Assembly (NCBI GenBank): GCA_035610835.1
Contig: CM069445.1
Location: forward strand, 33,840,811 to 33,904,810
DNA length: 64,000 bases
Direction: 5' to 3'
Source of the DNA: Ophiura sarsii
Taxonomy: Eukaryota; Echinodermata; Ophiuroidea; Amphilepidida; Ophiuridae
Part shown: positions 12,429 through 25,772 of the stretch, one piece after another
How the letters are laid out: every line of letters begins with the position of its first letter
How positions within the stretch are numbered: the stretch's first letter is position 1
Program-made: the position numbers and the translations under genes
Notes under the pieces: generated by a model
What the model saw: the letters and a program-made list of their open reading frames with translations, nothing else
What the model was told of the DNA's origin: nothing
The model's database searches: none

Positions 12429-12802
12429 CAACAGCCTTCTGAAAATATGTATGAAATATATGTAGACTTGCATCAATCAAGTCTGTCAGACACAAACAGA
12501 CTTGATGCAAATGTATTCATCTCACTTACAATCCCAAACTTATCGACAAAGTAAAAGTACAATGAAAGTGAAATTTTGTGTGTGTTTAAATCATTCGCGT
12601 TATGACAAATAAAAACAATTTCAGGTGTCTTCCTTTCCATTACACACATGTTGAGTTTAATAAAACATTGACAGTAATAGAGTAATCAGAAACGGTGGCA
12701 CGTTATTTTCGAACATTAACATACTTTGAAGTTTTCCAATTCAAACTATGTGTGTTCATGCTATCTAAACAATAATTCTACAAACCACTGCATCTAACTG
12801 TG

Positions 12803-13012
12803 TAATGCAATGGTATACAAATATGGACTGCTCATGAGGGAAATGGGTGAAATATTGCCCCGAGGTGATCTGGAGACCGTAAGCCTACTATTTTCCCGAA
12901 GCCGGAGGCTGAGGGAAAATAGTAGGCTTACGGTCTCCAGATCACCGAGGGACAATATTTCACCCCATTTCACGAATACAGAGCAGTCCATATTTGTTTT
13001 ATATAACGCATG
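12803..13012. repeat. Long foldback (about 100-bp arms)
   Basis: The left arm, from TAATGCAATGG through ATATGGACTGCTC and AGGTGATCTGGAGACCG to AGTA/CTATTTTCCC, is repeated inverted on the right, with centre near 12906 (GAAGCCGGAGGC). Because of the symmetry both strands give similar ORFs of 67-79 codons; these are artefacts. Probably a MITE with full-length arms. Confidence 0.75.
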
Positions 13013-13551
13013 AAAATATTCACACTTGAACACATCTTTCTTAGTGAATATGCTAGTCGATTCTCGACCAAATCAAAAATAAGCTTACTTTTTAAAGTTA
13101 GTTTACTCCGAGCAAGTCGCCGAGGAATAATTACTCTGATGCTGAACTCATCTCATCGATAGAGGTCTAGACCTCGTTGCAGAATGCCTTCAACCTCAGG
13201 TGAATTGACAACAAATATTTATGATTCATGACTAAGATTCAATGAAATGTTAAATTCAGCCGATAAAAGATCTGTGCCAAATAATAATAATGGCAATGCA
13301 GACGACTTGTTTACTTGTTTTGAAGCGATTCCTCTTTTGCTGTGCACTGAGCGGAGTCCGTACACGCAGATAGTGGTGGAATCGATTTATTGTTTATACC
13401 GAGTAGGGCCTTCTAGCGGGCCTTCTAGATTTGTAGAAATTAGAGACAACTTTATGTAGAATGACGATCACATTCAGGTTTTATACAGGGTCTCTCAAGA
13501 CGCTCCAAGCCGGGATCGCACGAGCCTACGAGGGAGGGCATTTTTGGTCTA

Positions 13552-13595
13552 TTCAAAAAGTACTATTGACCGCCCGGTCAATAGTACTTTTTGAA
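13552..13595. repeat. Perfect 21-bp hairpin
   Basis: TTCAAAAAGTACTATTGACC followed by G, CC, and then the exact inverse ending TACTTTTTGAA. It sits in a GC-richer stretch (13480-13620). Confidence 0.75.
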
Positions 13596-13865
13596 AGACA
13601 CAAAATGACCGGGAATGACGTCAAGCATGAAATAGGCCAAAATATTTTGTGTTGTGTAATGTATTATCCACCAATCAGATGTCTAGAATATTTTCATGGG
13701 TTATATAATATCAGCTATAACAGACAGCATCCATTTATTAGTACCTGTTGTGACATGTGTCAATAATAAGTATGTCCCCTGTCAGTTGACAACTTCTGTT
13801 TTTAATGCTTTGAATTGCATGCCAGGTCAGGCGAAGTGCGACCAGTTGACATACATGTATGTGTA

Positions 13866-14830
13866 CTATCTACTGAAGATAGCATCATGGATCGCTAAAG
13901 TCTTATTTAAGTAGTGAAAGCTAGAAAATAGTTCAGGTGCCGTGCCAATACAGACAAGAAAGTGTATAGGCTGCTATCTTCTGAAGATAGCATTTTAGTT
14001 TTGTATTGAATGCTAGGTGCTGATTTACCCTGCTGTCTACTGAAGATAGCTTCATGGACCGCTGAAGTCTTATTTAAGTAGTGAAAGCTATAAAAATAGT
14101 TCAGGTGCCAAGCCAATACAGACAAATAAGTGTATATCTTCTGAAGATAGCATTTTAGTTTTGTATTGAATGCTAGGTGTCAATTTACCCTGCTGTCTAC
14201 TGAAGATAGCTTCATAAAAGCCTGGTGTTTTATTTTCAATGCTAGGTGCTAATTCATAATCACACTGCGTTCTACTAAAGATGGCATCATGGAGTCATCT
14301 TATTATATGTGGATCTTGTGTTTTGCACCAAAAGCTAGGTACCTTTGGTATCATCATGAAATTAATCATCATAAAGGTCTTGTGATTTGTATTGAATGTC
14401 AGGTGCCAAAACATACATAAACATTTAAATGCTTCTATCTACTGTAAATACATTCATGAACGTTTTTGCTTCTTAATAGCTTGTTACGGTTGCTGTCAAC
14501 AGAAATTAAAAAGAGGTGGGGGGATTGAATTTTGAATACAAGCCTCGATTTAAGCAATTAGGACCAGGAGCTACTTTGTGACCTTTCTGACAAAAGTAGC
14601 TCACGGTCCTATACTTTGCTATGCAAAATTTGAGAAAATTCTGGGAGCGAAAATTTGGCAACCAAGTGCAAGTACTCCCAGTTAATTTGAATCTCGTTTG
14701 TATACCATATATACACCATACAAAGACTGCTATCTACTGAAGATAACACCGCAGAGACTGGTGTTTTGTATTGAATGTTTAATGCAAACATGCCATAGCT
14801 ATCCGCTGAAGAGAGCTTCATGGAAAATTG
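13866..14830. repeat. Array of GCTATCTTCAGTAGATAGC-type hairpin repeats
   Basis: The near-palindrome CTATCTACTGAAGATAGC or variants occurs about nine times here (for example 13866, 13972, 14034, 14129, 14201, 14729, 14803). A longer unit of about 170 bp, including CTTATTTAAGTAGTGAAAGC and TTTTGTATTGAATGCTAGGT, is duplicated (13866-14034 and 14035-14206). The same word is scattered at 4438 and 6640-6870. No function can be assigned. Confidence 0.7.
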
Positions 14831-15602
14831 GTATTCTAAAAAACAAATGCTTAAAGTGCTCAGAAAAATAAAAAGCAATTTCCTTTTTTAAAAGAGAAAG
14901 TTTTACTCTAAATTGTTATGCATTTCATCCATATTGGGACAACAAATTACCTAGCGAGGAGCTTCCTGAATTTCCCAATACAACACAATCATATTGAATA
15001 TCTACCACGAAAAAACCAATCCCCAGCCTATCAGCATACTGGCTAGCTCTCAAGTCGTGATGAATTTGAATACATTGTAAATCAAGTTACCACTTCCCTT
15101 GCAGCTTTTTTGAATTTTTTTCTTTTTCAAATAATACCCCAATTTGTTTGTCTTCTTTAAAAATGGCTGGACGACACGACGACAAAGTAGGAAGCACGGG
15201 TACATCCCTTTTCCTTTCTCTCTAGAGCAAAAATTATTCAAGTCAATAAAGTGAAAATAAGTACATGCACAAGTCTGTATACAGCCAGACTGCCGTGGGC
15301 CCCTCTGACGATTATATTAAAGATGCAACACAATAATAATCTGTCCACTGCTACAAACTTATCGCTGCAGAGATTTTTAGTTTGAACTATGAAACAGAAT
15401 GGACTTGGGATTGTGTGGTGTAAAATCACATCAGGTAAATTGATCAATTATAAATTGCAATTTGAGTGCAGGTGGGGGGAATGTACATGTAGCATTGAAA
15501 TCGGTTGAATTGGTCCACACATGTGCTGCATTTAGGACCTGTGTTTTATGAATTGAACAGGCCTGGGGAAAATGTGGAATTCAGAAAGCTCCTTCCCGGG
15601 AA

Positions 15603-15687
15603 ATGTGGGTATTAGGAGGGAAATTTAGGTATTTGGAGGAACATTTTGGTATTTGTAGGAAAATTTGGGTATTTGGAGGGAAATTAT
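15603..15687 (+). repeat. Short tandem repeat of GGGTATTTGGAGGAAATT-like units
   Basis: Four to five imperfect 18-20 bp units (GGTATTAGGAGGGAAATTTA, GGTATTTGGAGGAACATTTT and similar) follow one another. Confidence 0.65.
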
Positions 15688-16229
15688 TTTGTTTGCTTCC
15701 GAAGTTTCTGGGAAATATACTTTTATTACAGCCCTGTGAATTGAATACCATAATAATTTTTTGGCTTTTTTACAGAATAATATTATACCTCATTTTAACC
15801 CTGGAAGTTTTTATTCAAAAGTTGCTGATAGGGAAACTCTTTTAAACATAATCAGACTTCATTAGAAAATAAAGTATTTGACTTATAAGTTATATTATAT
15901 ACTCTGTTGGCAAATCCTAATTTTAAAAACAGGAAAGTCAGTTTTAACTGCTCTAAAGAATGTGGCGTGATCAAGCAAAATGAGTCGGAAGTTGCAAATC
16001 TTGATTTTGAGATATAACCAAACAACGGAAATAATTTCCTTTGTTTTCTATTGTTTTTGAAAACACTTCAATTGCTATATCTTTGGAATTAAGTTTTCAC
16101 TTTGAATGGGGTTGTCTGTAATATGCAGTATTACAACTGACCAATACTTGTTCACATAAAAAAAAAATGTGATATGATCGACTTAGAGTAAAGAAAGACT
16201 AATTTTGCTCGTCTTGCATCACATATTAA

Positions 16230-16576
16230 AGGTAGATGACCCGATTTTTAATTTGATGTTTTCTATTTTACATGAAAGGTCATCCTTAAAATTGTTGCAT
16301 TCCAAAGTTTGAGTTGCATAACTCCAATGGTTCTATTTTTAGAAGCGCAAGGTCAAAAGACATGTGCCTATATTGAGTAGTACACGGACTGGTTGGTGGT
16401 TAACCACCTTTGGCAGTAATTCACCACATATTAGCCTATTATTTCCAAATGAAACATTTCTGGCCACTAATATTTTGCAGATATAATGAGAAAAATATGG
16501 GGATTCTTCTGATACCAAAATATCTTGATGTGAAAAAAAAATCATAGCCCCAAAAAAATGATCGGGTCATGTACGT
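16230..16576 (+). mobile_element. TTAA-target MITE (Kolobok- or piggyBac-like), copy 2
   Basis: Flanked by TTAA at 16226-16229 and 16577-16580. The ends are AGGTAGATGACCCGAT and, inverted, ATCGGGTCATGTACGT. Inverted relative to the copy at 10539-10828. Confidence 0.7.
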
Positions 16577-18522
16577 TTAACTGGGTTTTTTTCCTCTCTC
16601 GATGTAAAAGATGAGGAAACATAATGCTCCTCACAATTTCACAATGGAGTGCTAAATTTATAAGAAACTTTTCTCTATCAAATAATCTAATCATGGGGCA
16701 ATCACCTTAGGTCAATCTTTGAGAAGTCTGAACATTAATCAAATTACACAAACCAAGGCAACGCAAATTCATTTCAGATTTATACATTAAAAACCTTACC
16801 AAAATGCAAAGCAAACTGTATGGAGTAATGACACTTCACTAAAATGCCCCAAATATTGCACTTGACAAAGAAAGATAATTGTGTGAAAGTGAAAAGAAAA
16901 ACAAATTTCATACATAAAAATCTTGTAAACAAATCTGTTGTTTCTAAAAATTGCTCATTTGGTGCAGGCCTACTTAGTTGCGTTTTGACACTGCTTTTGA
17001 CCCAATTAACAGTACAGTATTATCAATTTACAATTTGATGTTTTGATGGCATTTGAAATTACATTCTTGTACTTATGACAAAGATAGATTAAAGTGGATG
17101 ATAATCAGATATTGAAAAGTAGAGTAATAAGACAAATAGAATTTTCACACCAATTTCAACATAATAACCAAATCTGAGAGACTGTCTTCTATTAAAACTG
17201 CAACATAAATAAATTTGACAGGCCGTTTTCTATTCAACTGTACATAAACAAAATGACCTTTCAGGAATATGATGCTATGTACAACTTGTACTTAAACTAC
17301 TAAAAAGCATGTTTCAAATGAGTATCGCTTACACAAAAGCGATTCTCTGCTGTTGACATCAACGTAGTGGCTTTTGCCATTTACAAATTCTCCATATTTA
17401 GCGAGATGTCAAGTAATGCAGGGACGGGAACAATTTAACACAAAACATCTGATATCACTTTGGGAATTCAGTAACTTCTCATTTGTTTATCTTCCATGAA
17501 AAAGAACACAAATTATTCTAAGTATTGCCAGTGTAGTTTTAGTTGCAGTACAACAATATATTTTCTAACATTTTTTCAGTAACATTTCCAAGGACTAATA
17601 ATTAAGTGAATGGTGATTGTTTAATAACTTTCACAATTATTTATATTTCTAAAATTCGAAAAAAATGAATTACAAAATCTATTTCCATTTATATAATTTA
17701 AAAGAAAATATGATGAAACATTACAAAACTTTCAGAACATTAACACACAAGACATACTTAATATATTATTTGTAATTTCAACACACAAAAATAATTATTG
17801 AAAATATTTCAAAGCCAGTCTGGGTCAATGAGCCTAAAAACCTACCACACTACCATTATGTAAGGAAAAATACAACTCCCATTAAAAGCATTTGTCATAA
17901 TTAGCATAATGGAGCAAGGTGTTGTCACTCTATTCTTTTGCAGGCAACTTATTAGTAATGGTACAAAAAGTCTATTTACAGTAGAAAGTGGTAGCTTGTT
18001 CAATTGTTATGGCCCTTTGTTTTCAAAACAAACATTGGCTTGTGCCATGTCATGTGCATGCTGCCAGCTGTACCAGACTAAAATTTAAATGCTCTTTTGG
18101 ATCAATACCATAAATATTACTTTCAGTCGGATTTTCCATTATATTTTGAACACATTTTTGTTTTAAAAAACTATCAGCAATTGCAACCTTTTTAAATTAC
18201 TTAAACATTTGAATATACTACCTTACACTTCATTCCCAGTATTGATATGAAATGATTGATGCATTCATTGTTTGTGTATTTTTATAAGAATTAAACCCAG
18301 ACAAATTGCAAAAAATAATAAATCCATATTGACCAAATATTTAGTAGTATGAGATACTTCTTGTTATCCTAGTATTTCAGAAAATAACAATTATGACCTT
18401 GTTTAGCATTTTTTTTACTTCATATTGTTAATCTCAAACTAAAATCGTTTGTGATGTTTATTTTACATCTGTACTCTTTACGTTACTTGGGTTATTTATA
18501 AGGTTATTATTTTAAACATAAT

Positions 18523-19016
18523 GGGCCGTATTCTTGTACGCATTTAAACGCAGTTTTAAGCTAAACATGTGTTTTACTTTGACTTAAATACATCGTTTAA
18601 CTAATCGTGATTCTTGAAAATTTGTTTAAATACGCGTCTAACTCACTGAAAAGTGTCTAACTTTAAAAATTGGTATGGGGGTAGTTTAACGCACGTTTAA
18701 CTTAACTCGTACACCAATTGTACACCTAGAATTATTAATCAACCGTGCCCGGTGCAAGCTGATGTGCAGATCATGTAGTCTTAAAAATGCATGTGCGTTA
18801 TAGGAATTCGGTTGATATCGATCGTAACCATTTGGGCCACAATAAATAAGAATACCTGTATACATACAGTAAACACACGGCCACTCTGGGGACGAGATGT
18901 GCGGAGTTTAAAATCACATTTTGTTAAACACATTGTGGAAACTCACGTTTAATTTAGACACATGTTTAGCTAGACACGGTTTTAAGCTAAAACCGTGTTT
19001 AGTAATACAATATGGC
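18523..19016. mobile_element. MITE with GGGCCGTATTCTTG-type ends
   Basis: The left end GGGCCGTATTCTTGTACGCA with TTTAAACGC is mirrored, with about 70% agreement by eye, by GTGTTTAGTAATACAATATG at the right. The interior is rich in TTTAAGCTAAA/GTTTAAC words and a perfect hairpin, ACACGGTTTTAGCTTAAAAC-like, at about 18973-18998. Confidence 0.5.
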
Positions 19017-19245
19017 TTAAAGTGTGTATCCAAGATATAATTGATATCGGAGAAAGAAAATTATGAGAAAAAAAATATGCTTTAAACTAATTATTTTAAC
19101 TTATGTCTTTACAAATATCTTTTTCCCAGCCCTCTTTTTGAAAGTTTAATGATTCTTCTATTCCTTCTTATACATTAATCCGAATAAAATGAGGTAACAA
19201 CCCAAATTAAATTCTTTAACAAGTAGCAGATATATGTGTGACTAA

Positions 19246-19425
19246 GGCCAAGAAAAAAAAACCTATTGTTTTATTTATTTATTAATTATCCAGAAATAAA
19301 TTGTAAAACAATTGGCTCTGAAACGGCAAAAAGAGAAGAAAAAAGGTTGGCCAAAACACAATGAAAAAAGAAAATATCTGCATTCGAATGTTCCCAAATG
19401 TATGTGAGACAGACCTTTTTTTGCC
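19246..19425. mobile_element. Harbinger-like MITE with TAA target duplication
   Basis: TAA at 19243-19245 and 19426-19428. Ends GGCCAAGAAAAAAAAACCT and, inverted, GACCTTTTTTTGCC. 180 bp, non-coding. Confidence 0.6.
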
Positions 19426-19520
19426 TAACATTTGTTCTATTCATTTATTTCTTGCATTGTATATTGTACTATAGCAACTTATCTAATTTTGTATATTAGA
19501 GAAATTAAGTTTTTCATCCC

Positions 19521-19586
19521 AAAATTATATTTTGTTATTTCTAAACAAAATATTATTATGTTTATATTACGTAACAAAATATAATT
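19521..19586. repeat. AT-rich hairpin with 17-bp arms
   Basis: AAAATTATATTTTGTTA is repeated as its reverse complement, TAACAAAATATAATTTT, about 30 bp later. Confidence 0.6.
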
Positions 19587-20972
19587 TTGTTATAACTAAA
19601 TAAATATCATGGGCATATCTCTCCAAATAGCATTTACATATATGCTACAAAAGGTTATCCTAATTAATAATTCATGGAATATTTATTCATCATTACTCCT
19701 GCAAGCCACTGCAGCCATCCATCCCTCCATCAAGCCAGCCAGCTCAAAGCCCAACCCTACTAACTAGTTTGCAGCAATTTGTAGTTTACGGTATTGAAAG
19801 AAACCAAACGGATGTCAACTCAACAATGAGTCATCACCATAACTCCATCCAACTACCAATCTCAATTAGCCAACTACTCATCTTCCCCAAGCTAATTAAA
19901 AAATATAATAGCTAGCCGAATTAAAAGCACCTCACTAATTGAAACAAAGACTACAGCGGAGGTAAACAACACACATTAAATATAGTCCTCATCGCGCCGA
20001 CCTCATCCCAGCTTTAAAACTAAAGTAAACACCACGGCAATAGTTACGAAGCAAAGAATGCTACATGTGCTATATACGGCACCGGATGATTATGCAAATT
20101 ATCTTCACTCCCCGATCCCTCGATGAAAATAATTGAACGCTCCGTTGAACAGAGTAAAAAGTCCGTACACTGTGCACCACCTTGAAATAATTTAAAAAGC
20201 CGTATACCCTGTATGCTCAACTCATAACATGGTATTACAATATGGATGCCAATGAGACACCGGCTCACACTACACTACAACTATAACTACGGCCAGGTTA
20301 CTGCATATTTTAATAAGCGGAGAGTTGCTTGTCGTCACCACACCATATTGACAAGTATACACAAAGTGCTACTTGTACAGCCCTAGTTCAAACTACTGAG
20401 CGGCCATATTGAAAAAAACTTGGGCAAAATAAAACTTGATTCCACTCGGTGAAACCAACACGGCTCGATCGGCATTTAAATCCCATTGAAAAAACCCACC
20501 TCTATATAGTGACCACACAAAGACCCACCAGGCCCTAGGGGAGGTTGCCATTAACACCAAAAGAATATAATAATATTATGCCGTCTTGGTTTAGGAGCCA
20601 GTGGTTATTTTAAAGTTTGTGAGTTTGTAGCATCCAAAATGGCTGCTACTGCCAAGCACCGCTATTAAGTGGATCTACCGACCACCTGCCGATACAGCTC
20701 GCAGCCAGACGCACTCCATCTCACACACCACAGCATCATCTGCCTCACACACAAGCATTCCCTACTACTACAAATCATCCCCATATCTACACATTCTAAG
20801 CCCAGAAAACGACAACGTGAAACTATAACCAACAGCTTGGTAATAGTTTCCGTACGCCAACAACAACTTTCCTACGCCAGCCAGCAAGTGTAACAACTAA
20901 GTGAACTGATAACAATTTTTTTCCACACCGACCACTGAGAAGTAAACTTAATCAAAGCAATACATATCTTAC

Positions 20973-21480
20973 CGTGTGAGATAAGCTCCAACTCCTAGAT
21001 AAAATTCCCTTAATATTGCACTGTCGAAGATTACACAAAAATATATATACATTCCAAATTTACACAGACCAGTCACACAGGACTGGGACAAAAATATTGC
21101 ACTGGCTCCCCGGCGTCACACTGACAAGTTTTAGTTCTCTCTCGCTAACCTTGGCTGATCTTTTTTTTTTCATCTCTCTTTGCATTCATTAGCACGCCAC
21201 CCTCCCACAACTCGACAAAGAAGCTTGGCTCATTATTATTCCAATGACCCACTGATGTCTGTAATAATAATAATAAAAAAAATCCCCTCCACTGTGGAAA
21301 GAATTGGCCAGATAATAACTTGGTAATAACATACTACGGGCTTCCCCACTGTGACTGAGAGGGGTGGGCAGCATGCAGATGTGTGAAACGCTGGTGGATA
21401 ACGGCCGCTACTTGGCTCGCTTCGCATCAATTAAAGTCATCAGCGAGCACGCCCATGAACGAGTGGTTGAATAAATAGAA
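20973..21480 (-). promoter_or_regulatory. Possible alternative promoter and 5' untranslated exon
   Basis: Within the largest intron, about 19700-21450 is less AT-rich and mostly repeat-free. On the minus strand a strong donor CACACG|GTAAGATATG ends at 20973, and a TATA-like CTATTTATT lies near 21465-21480. Such an exon could splice to the coding exon at 8100. No coding potential is evident, so this is inference only. Confidence 0.2.
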
Positions 21481-23110
21481 TATGCATATTCTTACGGTTT
21501 TATGATCAAATTTTATATCGTTCACAATCACAAATAAATGAAATGGCAACTATTTTTTTTGACATGAAAAATTAAAGTCCTGTCGATTGATCCATTGTGT
21601 GTTACAAGCTCTAGTCATTAAGAAACTCATCCATAATCTAGTAATGCAATTTGCAGGGACTATACTCAACATAATCAGTCTGTTCAGAATCAATCAATTT
21701 TGGCCTTTACTATCTACACAATGCAAGCCAATATCATATACTTTTAACTGATGAATATTCATATTTTCTTTCAAATGATGAAGTTGAATGGAAAAAAACA
21801 ATAACAAAGTGAGACTTTAATGGTTGTTTTAGGCTTAGCCGAAATTAGTCAATGTTGGAGGGGAATTTTTAAAGTTTGAAAATAAAGAATTACTAAACAG
21901 GATGGAGGAAATAATGTACTATTGAAGATTAACTATTTTGCAGAGAAGTCTCCTTTTTTCAGTTAAAAGTGGTACAATACAATAGAAGTGCATCTTTATA
22001 ATTAAAATGACGAGTTAAAAAAGGGATGATTTAATGATCAATATATATTAATTATGTGGAAGTGTTTTATGGGCCTTATTGACCAATATAAGGTATTTTC
22101 TTGAATTGTATTAATTATTAAAACAAAATCCATTAAATCATATTTTTTGTGGTCAGACTTTTGGTGTATTTTTTTAATGAAATGCTTTTAAATTTAAATA
22201 AAGTGTTGAAAAAAGCAACTTACTTTCTATACTTCATGTGTTTGTTGTTCCTGGTCATTCAGGGTCAATGTGTTCATAATTATTTAAAATCACTAAGCTA
22301 TTTATATTTCATTTCAGCATATGATTTGTTTAAGCATTCTGTTAACTCTGAAAATTCACTCAAATATTTTAGATGAGGTATTGAAGCCAAAATGAAATAC
22401 ATGTTTGTTTGTCTGCATGTGTTTATATATTTATCTATTTATTTAATAATAATTAAATCAAAATGATGCACTGCCCTATCTATTTATTTATGTATTTATT
22501 TACGTAGCTTATTGTTATATTTTTTATTATTAAAACTTTGGGGCAATTTGGTGTGTGATTTCTTTTTGTAAGAAAAAGTTAGAAAATTGTGAACTTTTCA
22601 CTCCAAATAACATTTTAAGAAAAAAGTTAAGATTTTACATTTGATGGCTTTTCTTTCCTTTCTTTTTTTCTTCTTCTTTGTATACTTCAAAATTGAAACA
22701 CAGACATGCACACAATACTACAAAAAATGAAATTTAAAATGTTCCTATAAAATTCATGTTATGTTATTTCTTTTTATTGATTAATTAAGTTACATTAATC
22801 ACTGAAATAAAGCATTGAAGAGCTTGATCAGAAATAATTCATAGCTGAAATTAAAAACAAAAGTTGGAGATCTAATTCGAACGTTAAATTGTACGTACAC
22901 AATGTGCCCATCTTTTCTATTTAAGGAAATTTAGAATAAATAAAATAAAAAATTCTTGTCACAGACTTGACTTAGCAATAATTTCCTAATTTCATCAGTT
23001 TACATCATAATTAAAGAACTTAGTACACATTTTGAATATTGATTGCCCCACTGAGATATTAAAAAGCCTGGAGAACAATAGAGTGATAATCTAAAAATGG
23101 AGTAGAATAG

Positions 23111-23314
23111 TACTGTAAACGTGGACATTTTCGCGCTACATTAATTTTCGCAAAGCAGCTTACGCGAAAATAAAAACGCGCAAACATATTTATTTTGTGG
23201 ATAAGTCTATGTAATGAACTTTCAAATCCCGAATTCAAAAACAAACAAAATGGATGAAAATGGGCAAAGCGCGAAAATTGAATCGCACAAAAATTACCAC
23301 TTTTAGTTACAGTA
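23111..23314 (-). mobile_element. TACTGTAAA-type MITE
   Basis: Starts TACTGTAAACGTGGACATTT TCGCG and ends ACCACTTTTAGTTACAGTA. The interior runs opposite to the copy at 10256 (GCGCGAAAAT near the right end). Confidence 0.65.
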
Positions 23315-25601
23315 TTCCAATTGAACAATGGTCAAACAATAGCTGACGGAGTTGCTAAGACTACAAAATATGATTGGCAGCAGTGTTGCCAACATTTGTT
23401 TGACCATATTAATAAGCACAAAGTTGGCTGAAAAGTAGCCCAATTTGGTACAATCCTATTGTTCCTATATATATGATCTTACCTTTTTTGGAAGTAACCA
23501 AATTGGTTAATTTGTAACTCTTTGATTTGCCGTTGAGTAAGAAAATGACAAGCGAGGTGGGGGGGGGGGGGGGGGGCAGGGGGTAGAGCTGTTGCATCCC
23601 CATACAGGCATGAAAAAACTGCAATTTTCTAACTAATATACCGGTCTTCCTTTCTCCTTTCCTTCTTGTCCCCTCTTCTCTCTTTCTTTCCCTTCCTTTG
23701 CCTTCCTGATTTTCCAGGACAAATTTATTTTCAGGGGGACCTCTCCCCCATTAACCTTATGCACTTTCATCTATTACGAGTCCCGCATCGATTTGATCAA
23801 AATACAGCCACATCGGAAAAGTGAACCTTTGTCGCTAGCGTTGCGAATACATGTGTAAAAACTATAATAAAGAAATGTTTGGTAAATATGTCTTAAAAAT
23901 TGTAAAAAGTACAGACAACTAAAAATTGTGGCACACAATTAAAGATTCTTGGTTGGTTGTCCATTTTTCATATTTCTAACGCTGATCTCCATAACAATGT
24001 TTTTCCCTATTTATCTGTTTTTGACCCTAAGCAATGAATTTTTCACACATCACATGTGATTGTGAGCATACATGTATTACCTGTTTCATGCATTTTTAGC
24101 ATGAAAGCTGCAATTACCCCTCCCCCCCCCCCCAAATGTCAAAAGGTGTTAACAACTTAAATAAGGGAAGAACCTCAAAATAAAAATAATAAAAATGGGT
24201 AAACTATCGTTGCCACGTAGCAACCAACAAATCAATATTCTTGTTTGCCCTTTCGTCATTACAAAACTTAGGTAAAGACATACAAGCTGTCATATTGTGG
24301 CAGGTGAACAGGATTTAGATCCAGTATCTGTAACACAAAAACTACCTGCCATACGTACAAAGAAAATAACAAGTGGACTGATGATCTCCTTCAAGCAATT
24401 ACCTATAACAAGCAATACCCAAGTCATGTCATTGTAAATGAAGGGAATTATACGAATCAGCCCAGTTTAATCATTTCATTGATTTTTTAACAGTTTGAGC
24501 AGATTTTGATACTTGTTATCAGACAAGGCATTAGCCAGAGGGGCGTCCAGGCATTATATGGAAGCCCTGTCGCGAAAACGGACGCACTAAAAATGCTAAA
24601 GCCGTCCAAAAAAATTGTTCACAATTTAAACCCCATAAGGTAGGTATATATTTTTTACGTCAAAAAACACTATTTTTTGCCCAATTTTTTTTAATTTGGA
24701 CCGATTTATATTTAAAATAATTTTGACCTCACAGCTTCCGATGAGGTCAATTTACAAAGGAACGTGGACGGTCCACTTTATTTTGGTCCCACATTGGACA
24801 ACCAACTTTCACATCCTGGCTAAGGCCTGTTGTCAGAGTATTCCAAATTGGAAAGGGTTGTGCTGTCTATTGGCCAACAAATCTATGAGTTGTGAAAATG
24901 TTTGAATTAACACTGGTCATACTTTTATCCATTTATTTATATTTTGTGACATTCATTATTCCATACTTCTTAAGTTTGCTTAAATTGTACTGTATCATTT
25001 TCAATGTATTAAATCAATACAAAACATTGTTACCCAATCCATAGACCTTCATAATCTATGCCCAATCCAAAGTTATCTTCATTCATTATTGTATTAATCT
25101 CATCAAAATGTGTCCATATCCTCAAATACACACCATCTTTAAACTTATTTTAACAGTTTTGGTTCTGCCCATCTAAAAAGAAGTTTACTCCCGAACCAAT
25201 CTTGTAAGGACATTGTTTTACGTCAAAAACATTACCCACGCTATTTTTCTCTTCAGATATTAATATTAAAACCATCTGAAAGTGGGTGCATGGCATCATA
25301 GATAATGACAATAAATGACCTCCATTGAACGGGAAAGAAAATGACTCCATTTACTAAAGATTAAATCTACCAAAATCAATCATTTTGGGGTCAAAATATC
25401 ATGAGAAGTTAATCTCTGCTTTGCAAAGAAGCACTTGATGTTTTTTGCCATCCAAGACTTAAATTTTAATCTACATGTAGGTGCGAATAATTCTGGGAAT
25501 TGCACAAAATCAGTCAATGTTAGCCTTTTTTTTGGGGGGGGGGGGGGGGGAGAGCATTTTGTCTTGAATTCATTTTTAGATGTTTAATTGCTGATGAATT
25601 A

Positions 25602-25772
25602 CTGTAAGTGTTCTTTGCACTAAAAACAGCAAGCGCGAAAATAAACACGTGCAAATGCATTCATTTTGTATGCAAGGCTATGCAAGGAAGCTCAAAAACA
25701 CAAAAAATAAAAACAAGCAACATTTTTGAAAAAATGTGCAAGTGCGAAAATGTACACGCGTTTACTTGACTT
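25602..25772. mobile_element. TACTGTAAA-type MITE, degraded copy
   Basis: Starts TACTGTAAGTGTTC and contains AAGCGCGAAAATAAACACGT and AAGGAAGCTCAAAAACAC as in the better copies. The right end is only partly recognisable (GCGAAAATGTACACGCG). Confidence 0.45.

Noticed and set aside
12794..13033. Overlapping 67- and 79-codon ORFs on both strands as conserved protein
   Set aside because: The peptides resemble each other only because the DNA is a palindrome.
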